Shown: in pieces, positions 26,250 through 35,000 of the stretch
Position numbering within the stretch: position 1 is the first letter of the stretch
How the letters are laid out: every line of letters starts with the position of its first letter
NCBI RefSeq assembly: GCF_003480915.1
Contig: NZ_QUKD01000001.1
Span: 186,001 to 250,000, forward strand
Origin: Parabacteroides sp. TM07-1AC
Lineage (GTDB): Bacteria; Bacteroidota; Bacteroidia; Bacteroidales; Tannerellaceae
Direction of reading: 5' to 3'
Length of the DNA: 64,000 nucleotides
The notes under the pieces: generated by a model
What the model saw: only the letters and a program-made list of their open reading frames with translations
What the model was told of the DNA's origin: nothing
Databases searched by the model: none
Program-made: the position numbers and the translations under genes

Positions 26250-27683
26250 ATGAAAAAGAAAGAGATAACCATTATAACCGCCGGTCTGTTGCTCTCTGCT
26301 CTGACTGCCGGTGCACAGGAGATTAAGATCAAAGACAAGATAGTAGAAAAGGCCGACACTTCACTGGTGATCGGCATGACGTTCGACCTCGACAGCCTTG
26401 AAGTGCGGGGCGACCGCAGTATCGTCTGTACGCCGGTGATCGTCCGCGACGACAGCATACGACCACTCACTCCGGTGATCATCAATGGCCGCAGCCGTCA
26501 TATATTATATGAACGTACCGGCCGTAATCTTATAGAAAACAAGGAAATCGAGTTGCGCCGCCGCAACGGTGAGGAGCAGAAGGTGGACTATCAGACCCGC
26601 ACTCCGTTTGCCAAATGGATGGAAAAGTCGGAAGTCGCCCTTATCACCGATGAATGCGGTTGCGGGTGGGACTCCTTGCAAAGCACCCGTTCCCCGTTGT
26701 TCGCCATCAACCTGGCTGAACCCATTGTCCTGAAACCCTTCCTTTGCTATCAAACGCCAAAAGTCGAAGCAGTAAAAGCCAGGGCGAAAGAGGGAAGCGC
26801 TTTTCTCGATTTCCCGGTGAATAAGACAACCATTTATCCGGATTATCGCAATAACCCTCAGGAGTTGAGAGCGATACGGGAGACTGTCGAGTCGGTACGT
26901 AACGATAAGTATGCCACTATCACCGAAGTATATATCAAAGGCTATGCCTCTCCCGAAGGTAGTTATTCCAACAATGCCTACCTGGCAGAAAACCGTGCCA
27001 AGGCATTGCGCGATTACGTAAAAGGCCTGTATCATTTCGACCGGGCGGCATTTACGGTCGACTTCGAACCGGAAGACTGGGCAGGGCTGGAGAAACGGCT
27101 GGAAACGATGTCGTTGCCGGACAAGGCAGAACTGCTTGCCATCATCCGCGCCGACGAACCTTCTGATTTGGATAAAAAGGAATGGAAGCTCAAGACACTG
27201 AATGGCGGAACTTCTTATAAAACATTGCTTAGTGAGGTTTATCCTGCTCTTCGTCATTCTGACTATGCGGTGAAATATACGATCCGCAACTTCACGGTCG
27301 AAGAGGCGAAAGAACTGCTCTATACTGATCCGAAGCAACTGAGTTTAAGTGAAATGTTCCAGGTAGCGCAAACCTACGAACCGGGCAGCCGGCAGTATAG
27401 CGAGGTGTTCGAAATCGCCGTTCGCATGTATCCGGACGACTCTGTTTCCAATCTGAACGCCGCTAACACGGCCATCAGTAACAAGCAATTGGCCCAGGCG
27501 AAGCGCTATCTGAATAAGACAACCGATTCTTCGGAGAAACAGTTGGCCCTTGCCTCCATCGCCATGCTGGAAGGCAATTTGGATCAGGCAGAACAGTTGC
27601 TTAATTCATTGAAAGGTAAATCCGACGTATCGGAAGCTGTCGATAAGAATCTGGAACAGATTCGTCTTAAACGGGAAGAATAA
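26250..27683 (+). CDS. DUF3868 / OmpA-like fimbrial accessory protein
   Basis: This 477-residue exported protein has a signal peptide ending near AGAQ, an N-terminal DUF3868-type domain (about 20-160), and an OmpA-like segment (ITEVYIKGYASPEG..., AENRAKALRDYV, about 225-260) that could bind peptidoglycan. The last 130 residues form TPR-like helices (SEMFQVAQTY, NLNAANTAISNKQLAQAKRYL). It is found with the DUF3575 barrel in Mfa-type loci, and the pair may couple fimbriae to the cell envelope. The gap to the previous gene is 13 bases. Confidence 0.85.
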   Translation: MKKKEITIITAGLLLSALTAGAQEIKIKDKIVEKADTSLVIGMTFDLDSLEVRGDRSIVCTPVIVRDDSIRPLTPVIINGRSRHILYERTGRNLIENKEIELRRRNGEEQKVDYQTRTPFAKWMEKSEVALITDECGCGWDSLQSTRSPLFAINLAEPIVLKPFLCYQTPKVEAVKARAKEGSAFLDFPVNKTTIYPDYRNNPQELRAIRETVESVRNDKYATITEVYIKGYASPEGSYSNNAYLAENRAKALRDYVKGLYHFDRAAFTVDFEPEDWAGLEKRLETMSLPDKAELLAIIRADEPSDLDKKEWKLKTLNGGTSYKTLLSEVYPALRHSDYAVKYTIRNFTVEEAKELLYTDPKQLSLSEMFQVAQTYEPGSRQYSEVFEIAVRMYPDDSVSNLNAANTAISNKQLAQAKRYLNKTTDSSEKQLALASIAMLEGNLDQAEQLLNSLKGKSDVSEAVDKNLEQIRLKREE

Positions 27684-27743
27684 TTAACTGTAAATGTGAC
27701 AAAACGGAGTTTTGACACACCGCTACGACATAAACGATAAATT

Positions 27744-29648
27744 ATGGATCATAAATATAAACTATCATCCTTGCTGGCCGCCTGCCTGTTGCTCACTTCC
27801 TGCTCCGACGAAATCCGGATAGGGCAGGGAGATGACGAGAATGGGAGAGGGGACTACGAAACCTATCTTCAACTGACTGTCCGTTGCCCCGAAGCAACAG
27901 GAGGCAGTCTGCCAACCCGTTCGAACCCCACCGGCGGCGAGAACGGCGACGGCCATGAACCCGGCCAGGCCTACGAGACGCATATCGACGACCTGCTGCT
28001 GCTTTTCTACCAGGGCGACAACAAAGCCAATTCTCCGGCCTCGACGCCGATCGACAAGATCATGTACTTCAGCCGCGATAACTTTAACGAAGAGGACAAC
28101 CGGTTGAACCCCGTCAAAGTCGGTCTCCCCGGCGGGGAATACGACCTGTTGGTCATTACTAACACCGGCGACCTTCGCCCTCAATTACAGGGCAAGACGT
28201 TGGGCAGTATCCGCGACTACCTGCAAAAACGTGCCTGGACGGAGAAGGAGGGCAAATACTCCCGCTTTGTCATGTCGTCCAATGGCCATACCAACGACCG
28301 TGTTACGCTTTGCGGCGATAATACGGCCACGAACCCCGCCTGTGCCACTGTCGAAGTGGAACGCCATGCCGCCCGCATCGACTACCGTACGGCCTACGAC
28401 ATCTATGACGTGACCGACGAGAAGTTCGGCAAAGCGCAGGTCTCCATCACCGGCGCCATGTTGATCAACAACCTCAGTGCCGGCAGCTATATGCTGAAAC
28501 GCGTACAGGCAGCCGATGCCGCCACCGGCGAATACGGCAATGCCTCGACTACGGAATACCTGGGTTTGGAACTGCCTGAGTTCGGCGACCATCAGATCAA
28601 CTATGTAATCGATCCGTGGAGCTATCTAAAGACAACAGCCAACGTGAACAGGAAAGTGTTCAACCCGGATGCACCGGGTGCGGGAAGCCGGCCGCTTCGC
28701 AACCTGTACGAAAACTACCTGACTGCCTACGGCACTTCGACGGCCAACTGGAAATTCCCGGCCGGCTTGGGCGAGCGCGTCGGAGACTGGTATCGTATCG
28801 GCTATACACTGGAGAACACCGTTTCGAAAGCCAATCAGAGCCGTTTTATCAATATGGGTGTTGTATTTAAGGCGCATTATACGCCTGGCAAATGGTGGGT
28901 ATATGATCCGGCAACCAAAAAGATAGTCGAAACCGCTTCATCCGACGGTAAGCCGTTTACCTTCTTCTCCTTTGGCGGTAAATTGTACGGAACGCCTGAA
29001 GCCGCCATGTTGGCGTACGCTCCAAGCGGAACCGACCTGTTTAGTTATTCTTTTTCCGGCAAAACCTGGGCGGACGTTCAGACATTGGCGGGAAAGATCA
29101 AGGAAGGCGATCCGGTCGGCTACAGGAAGCATCTGCTCCGCTCATTGGGAGGCAAGACGCTGACAGCCACGTTGACAACCTCGGAAGCTGCTTCTCTCAG
29201 CTGGTCTTCCTATATGAAGACAACTTACGGTTACAGCTTGGAGAACGGCAAACCGGTCATTAATCAGAACGGCAAGGATACCCGCCGGCTATTGGCTTTC
29301 TACGGTCTGCATACGTATGCGGACGGTGTCTGCTATTATCCTTGGTGGATCCGCCACTCGAACAACAACGCTTCGACAAAGGGAATTATGGAATACGCTA
29401 TCGTGCGCAACAACATTTATAAGTTGCGTATCAGCGACATCTACGGCCTGGGGTATGACATTCCGTATGAACCACCGTTCGATCCGGAAGAGCCGATTAA
29501 GCCTCCGGTGGATACGGAAGACCCGGAAGATCCCGATAAACCTGGCCCTGGTCCTGGTCCAGATCCCGACCCTACCCCTAAACTATTAAATATAAAGGTG
29601 ACCGTAGTCAATTGGATCAAACTGGATCCGGAATATGTCTATCTGTAA
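27744..29648 (+). CDS. Mfa1-like major fimbrillin
   Basis: This 634-residue lipoprotein has a lipobox LLTSC near residue 21 and a candidate processing site at LPTRSN near residue 58, where an Arg-type protease could free the strand-acceptor groove. The C-terminal part shows the Mfa1 pattern: LLAFYGLHTYADGVCYYPWW, IMEYAIVRNNIYKLRISDIY and a Pro-rich linker (PGPGPGPDPDP) before the last strand NIKVTVVNWIKL. By analogy with Porphyromonas Mfa1, it would polymerise by strand exchange into the fimbrial shaft. It is longer than Mfa1 (about 560) because of the Pro-rich tail. The gap to the previous gene is 60 bases. Confidence 0.85.
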   Translation: MDHKYKLSSLLAACLLLTSCSDEIRIGQGDDENGRGDYETYLQLTVRCPEATGGSLPTRSNPTGGENGDGHEPGQAYETHIDDLLLLFYQGDNKANSPASTPIDKIMYFSRDNFNEEDNRLNPVKVGLPGGEYDLLVITNTGDLRPQLQGKTLGSIRDYLQKRAWTEKEGKYSRFVMSSNGHTNDRVTLCGDNTATNPACATVEVERHAARIDYRTAYDIYDVTDEKFGKAQVSITGAMLINNLSAGSYMLKRVQAADAATGEYGNASTTEYLGLELPEFGDHQINYVIDPWSYLKTTANVNRKVFNPDAPGAGSRPLRNLYENYLTAYGTSTANWKFPAGLGERVGDWYRIGYTLENTVSKANQSRFINMGVVFKAHYTPGKWWVYDPATKKIVETASSDGKPFTFFSFGGKLYGTPEAAMLAYAPSGTDLFSYSFSGKTWADVQTLAGKIKEGDPVGYRKHLLRSLGGKTLTATLTTSEAASLSWSSYMKTTYGYSLENGKPVINQNGKDTRRLLAFYGLHTYADGVCYYPWWIRHSNNNASTKGIMEYAIVRNNIYKLRISDIYGLGYDIPYEPPFDPEEPIKPPVDTEDPEDPDKPGPGPGPDPDPTPKLLNIKVTVVNWIKLDPEYVYL

Positions 29649-29680
29649 ACAAACTGAAAACGAATCAAATAAAGCATAGA

Positions 29681-30700
29681 ATGAAAACATATATAAAGAA
29701 CCAACCAGCCGGAATAGGCGTATGGATGATAGCCAGCCTGTTCTTTTTACTCGGTTTCGCTTCGTGCGATTATATCCACGACGACCTGCCGCTGTGTAAG
29801 CATACGCTTAGTTTTGTCTACACCCATAATATGAAGTTTGCCGACGCTTTCGCCCACGAGATGGAATGCCAGGAGCGAGCCAAACAGGTCGAACTTTATA
29901 TCTACGACAAAGAGGGCACCTTCCTCTCGTCGTGCACCATCGCCGGTGAGGAGCTGAAGGCCAACCGCATCGAACTCGACCTACAGCCGGGCACCTACCG
30001 CCTGCTTGCCTGGGCGGGACTGAACGAGCAGGATTATACCTGGAACGCCCCGAAGGCCGACAGCCAACTGTCCGATTTCCGCCTGACCGTCAAACAGGAG
30101 CAACAGACCGTCGACCGTGAACTGCTCGGCCTCTTCCAGGGTCAGCTGACGCTCGAAATCCCCGAAGGCGGCGAAACGCATACCGACTTCCCGTTGGTCA
30201 AGAACACCAACAAACTGCGCTTCATCCTGATCGACGCCAACCCGGGAACGTCTCTCAACGCCGACGACTTCCAGATCCGGGCGACCACTACCAACGGCGA
30301 CCTCGACGCCGCCAACCAGCCGGTAGCCGACACCCGTCTCACCTGGCTTCCTTATTATAAAGGCATCAAGCAAATCGCTTCTGCCACCGGTACGACCACC
30401 TATCCGGCCGTTTGTGCCGAACTGAACACACTCCGTCTGATCAAAGGCGGCAAAGGAACCCTGCATCTGCGCTACAGCCAAGAGACAACCGACTTCCTGG
30501 CGGTAGACCTTGCCGACTTCCTCTGCCTGACGCAGATGGAATCGCATCAGCTGGACGCACAAGAATATCTCGACCGCCAGGACGAATACGTAGTCACCAT
30601 CTACATCGACACCACCGGCGGCAAGGCCCATTGCCTGGAAGTGATCGTGAACGACTGGGTGATCCGCCTGGATGACACCAACTTAAAGGAGGAGATTTAA
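29681..30700 (+). CDS. Mfa2/FimB-like fimbrial anchor subunit
   Basis: This 339-residue lipoprotein (lipobox GFASC) carries the start CDYIHDDLPLCKHTLSFVY, diagnostic of the FimB/Mfa2 family, which anchors the fimbria in the outer membrane and limits its length. The two transthyretin-like domains follow (AKQVELYIYD..., LRFILIDAN..., TIYIDTTGGKAHCLEVIVNDW). The start ATG at 29681 is chosen over the longer frame from 29612, which overlaps the upstream gene. Base composition is clearly more GC-rich than in the two genes that follow. It ends 3 bases before the next gene. Confidence 0.85.
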   Translation: MKTYIKNQPAGIGVWMIASLFFLLGFASCDYIHDDLPLCKHTLSFVYTHNMKFADAFAHEMECQERAKQVELYIYDKEGTFLSSCTIAGEELKANRIELDLQPGTYRLLAWAGLNEQDYTWNAPKADSQLSDFRLTVKQEQQTVDRELLGLFQGQLTLEIPEGGETHTDFPLVKNTNKLRFILIDANPGTSLNADDFQIRATTTNGDLDAANQPVADTRLTWLPYYKGIKQIASATGTTTYPAVCAELNTLRLIKGGKGTLHLRYSQETTDFLAVDLADFLCLTQMESHQLDAQEYLDRQDEYVVTIYIDTTGGKAHCLEVIVNDWVIRLDDTNLKEEI

Positions 30701-30703
30701 ACC

Positions 30704-32020
30704 ATGAGACGAAACAAACTGAATACCCGACTGGCCGGCTGCCTCTTGTTGTTGCTGGCCTTCCTTTCCGCCTGCTCCCACGAAGAAGGCCCGACCCCTT
30801 CGCCCGATTCCGGCTTGGTCACCCTCTCGCTGCAAGTGAAAACAAGTGAACTTCCGGCAACGAAAGGCGAGGGAGAGGATACGGAAGCATTAAAGAATGA
30901 ATACATCCATTCGTTAATCGTTTTATTGGCTAAGGATGAAACTATTGTAGAAAGGTGGGATGTAAAAGAGGGAAAGGGGGCTTCAAGAGAGACCTGGGCT
31001 TCTGACCAAATCTCCTTGGAAACAGGCAGCTATGTTGCGTATGCCTTTGCCAATATGGAAAGCCTGCCGGATGAAGGGGGGAGTTTTCTTAACACATTGA
31101 CGGAGACTCAGTCTATCAGCGATTTGGAAACGAAAGTAGTAACGATGTTCAATGGTACTAACTCTTATAATCCGGAAACAGGAACTTACCTTCCCATGAG
31201 CCGCCGTTATCCTTTTAACTTAACAGAGAATACGACAGTAACCATCCCCTTGGTAAGAATGCTCAGTCGGGTAGAAGTATCCGTAGAAAGGGATGGAGAA
31301 AGACAAGAACCCATTTCAAATTTCTCCTTCTCCGGCTTTGTGGATAAGATGAACTTGTTTGTTGATCCGTATGAGTTAAACGATGTAATGGAGTATAATG
31401 AAGATGGAAAGTTAAAGACTCCGGTAGATGCTAGTATGGTTACAGATGGATATAAAAAAAATGGGACGTGGAATGGAGATCCTTTCTATTTCTACGTCAG
31501 CGAAACAATAGGTGACTTCAAAATTAATTTAAACTTGGATGACACTCCAATCGGCGAGCGTACACTCACTCGAACCGTCCTAGTCCGCAACCGTATCTGG
31601 CCGATTCATCTGATTATAAAAGATACGCAATGCAAATTCAAATTTGAAGCTTATAACCAGCCCATCGGAGGAGCACCGGAGTACATCAAACCTATTACGG
31701 ACGAACAGAACAACTACAACCTTCCTGTCAAAGGTGGAGGAAACTTTACGTTGACATTGGAAGGGGTTTATCCGACTGGGGCATCTAGTAATGAACTAAC
31801 CATTACTGGGTGGGAAATTGAAGACTGGGAGTCTGTTAAAAACAGTATTTATTCAAAAAGTGAGGGGAAAAGTGAGGGCTCTCCACTTAAAATAGCAGGT
31901 CGCATACCATCTAAAGCGAAAGATATACCAATGACAGTCGTTGCAACAGAGGAGAATGGAAAAAAACATACATTCACCTTCAACCTAAGTGCAACAGATC
32001 TCTTTGAATTAAACCAATAA
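30704..32020 (+). CDS. Minor fimbrillin / tip-type lipoprotein
   Basis: This 438-residue lipoprotein (lipobox FLSAC) has fimbrillin features: an early strand LVTLSLQVKTSE, an Arg-type processing context (ATKGEGE), PLVRMLSRVEVSV, and the late motif TVLVRNRIWPIHLIIKD. It is likely an accessory subunit near the tip. From about 30850 the codon use turns AT-rich in contrast to the first 150 bp, suggesting that most of the chain was replaced by recombination. The exact position in the fimbria is inferred from gene order (after Mfa2-like). Confidence 0.78.
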   Translation: MRRNKLNTRLAGCLLLLLAFLSACSHEEGPTPSPDSGLVTLSLQVKTSELPATKGEGEDTEALKNEYIHSLIVLLAKDETIVERWDVKEGKGASRETWASDQISLETGSYVAYAFANMESLPDEGGSFLNTLTETQSISDLETKVVTMFNGTNSYNPETGTYLPMSRRYPFNLTENTTVTIPLVRMLSRVEVSVERDGERQEPISNFSFSGFVDKMNLFVDPYELNDVMEYNEDGKLKTPVDASMVTDGYKKNGTWNGDPFYFYVSETIGDFKINLNLDDTPIGERTLTRTVLVRNRIWPIHLIIKDTQCKFKFEAYNQPIGGAPEYIKPITDEQNNYNLPVKGGGNFTLTLEGVYPTGASSNELTITGWEIEDWESVKNSIYSKSEGKSEGSPLKIAGRIPSKAKDIPMTVVATEENGKKHTFTFNLSATDLFELNQ

Positions 32021-32024
32021 CAAG

Positions 32025-35000
32025 ATGAAACATACAAGAATACATATAAATAAAAAAGCCCGCAGCCTGTTCCTGCTTTTAGGAATGCTGGCTGTGACGG
32101 TGTGGGGATATGGGAAGGACTCGGGAACTCTGAGTACTGACCATGTTACGCCTTTTGATTTAGCGTTTAATAATTTAAGAAATGAAGGTGACCCTTCTTC
32201 TAAAAATAAGTACCAAGGCTTTGTCCACGAAAAAGAAGAAATCATCTATTTGGCTCCCGGAGATAGGGTAATGGTTGAGTTATGTGGCACAGGAGGTGCA
32301 CAGATAGACGATTATGTAAGATGGTACGTAGACCCTAATGCAACATATTTAAAAGATATAAAAGAGTATATGGATGTATATAGTCCTGTGAATAAAATCT
32401 TGGGAAATAAAGGTGAAGATGCAATGTTATCACCTAAGAAGGATAGTAAAAGTGGATATGACACTCAGTCTAGGTATCTTTATTATAAAGAAGAAGACAA
32501 GGACGAATTTGTTACAGGATATTTGCATCATACAGGGAGTTCTAATCCACAACTTCGTTATGTATATTTAAAAGCACCGAAAAAGTTTGAATCTGATGAA
32601 TATGTTATCTACTGTGATCTTGGTAAAACTCTAAAATGGAATGAACATCTACATGATGAACTAACCGCCGGAACATACATAGCTAACCGAATCAATTTAC
32701 GGCGCAAATATATTATTAGACCTGCTAAAAAGATGGCAGATGCTATACAAAAATATAATAAAGGTGAAGATTTAGGAGAAGAAGCCTCCTTTTTCGGCAA
32801 ATACGAGATTCATGCACCAATAGAAGCCAATTATATAACTTTGCGATTGCCTCACGCATTGAGTAATTATTATACAGGTTCTGGAACGGCTTTGAAAAAA
32901 CCTGAATACTTGTATTGGAGCTTTTACAAAAATGGCGAAGAGACTCCAGTTTATCAAGTTAAAACGGAGTATGAGAATGGGTATACTGATGGAGGAGGAG
33001 TAACATCTGAATGGAAGCAATGGGATGGACTAATTAAATTAGGTAGTCACAATGTCCATCTCCGTGCCCATGTCCTTGACGTGGCAATGAATATGCTGAA
33101 AATAGAAGATAAGACAACCCGACAGACATATACTGTTGTAGCTGCATTGGGAGATGAAAATAAGGCAGATACTGAAAAAGAGATAGTCACCATCACTCTG
33201 AATTTAGAGCCGAATTATAAGGCACTGACTGAAAAAGACTTTACGACAGCAAACAACCTTTATCAATTCCGTTCGGAAGAAATCTTGGAAAAATATTACA
33301 AATCCTTGGGGAATATTTCTTTTAATAATAATGAACAAGGAAAAGGAGAAGGATATAATGGGGAAAAAATAGTTGATAACCAAAGAAACTGTATACTCGA
33401 AAAATCAACACCATTAACGAATAAGAATAATATGGGTGTCGTACCTTTGCAACAAAACTATTCTAATTATGGGTTTGGAGCTCTTGCGAATAACAATACT
33501 AATAACAATGATATTAACCTAAGCGTATCAGGGTCTTACCAGCCCGGTCGTGGAGAATATGCCTTTATGCGGTCTATAGGGGTAGATGGTATTAATGGTA
33601 ATGGGCAGTCTCTGAAAGACGAGGTAATGGTGGATAACAATGGCCCTTGGTATCATTTTACACCAAGCGAGGATGATACTTGGGGGCGTTCTCCCTTCTA
33701 TGTTTACGACCGACGTTATCAAGTTCTTAAAGAGCACGGCTTCTTCATGTATGTCGATGCCGATGAATCCCCAGACTTGATTACCTTATTGCCGATAGAC
33801 AACGCGGATATTACGTTGTGTAATGAAACACAAATTGTAGTGACTGCTTGGGTGTGTAATTTGAATAGATCCTCAAGTACGAAAAAAAGATTGATATCTG
33901 TGTCTGAGATTAAAGAAACACCTCATCAAGTCGATGGAAAGATTGAGGACGGAGAGGGTTCTATCCAATATCCCAAAGTAGCCGGAACAGACCTTGGCTT
34001 TACTTTCAAAGCTTTAAACCAGGATACTAACCAGGAAGAAATCATCTACAAATATTATAGTGGAGAGATTGAAAATAATGTGCGAACGGCTGATCCAAAT
34101 GATGCACAATATAATAATAATAAAGGAGCCATACCAGCCGAATGGCAACAAATCTACATGTCATTCACTATCCCCAGTAAGAATTACACGAATTACAAAC
34201 TCGAAGTAGCCAGCAACTGTCTGCATACCGATGGGGGCGACTTTGCCATCGACGATATCCGGGTGTATATGTCGCAGCCCCAAGTGAACTCCGTTCAGGA
34301 AAACCTGTGTGATGAAACATCTAGTCTTCTTATCAAGGCCAACTACGATCTGTTGCTGAATAATATTGGTTTGAATGAACAAAAGATGAATTTATCTGAG
34401 AGTGAGAAGATTCCTACTTGGTCACAACAGTCTTGGGAGTTAACAGCAGATGGAGACCACGGTGGCGATCCCCGCCATTATCACATGTATTATACGGTTG
34501 CTCAAAAGTATACACCTACTGAGCAAGATAACAAAACAGATAACGGATTCATCTCTGCCGATCAGAAAGGCTGGGTCGTGAAATATGGTGAGGACTATTG
34601 GAGATATTTGTTTTTAAATTATAATAACGAAGATAATTATGCTCCAAATGGTGCTGAAGATGCCTTTGGAACGGCTATCATTTCTGTGAATAAGTGGGAT
34701 ATACCAACATTTGAAGAGGTAGAAAAGGTTAAAAAAGAGATGGAGGATCGGAAGCTACAATTAGAAGATACAGAGATAGCTAAAAAGCTACGAACCCACG
34801 AACTCGCTTGGCTCGATACCGAAAATGATCAATACGTTGTTTTAGGTAAGTTAGCTATCGACTATGGTATTTTAACAGCAGGACACGAGTATTATATCCA
34901 ACTCTTTCCGCATTTTATGACAGGAGTTGAGCGCCCCATGCCATCCGACAAATGTGCCATCTCCAATAAATTTAAAGTGGAAAAGTCGCATACGATTTAT

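Noticed and set aside
29981..30631. A 216-codon minus-strand open frame opposite the Mfa2-like gene
   Set aside because: GC-rich shadow of the fimbrial gene with no start context or recognisable domain.
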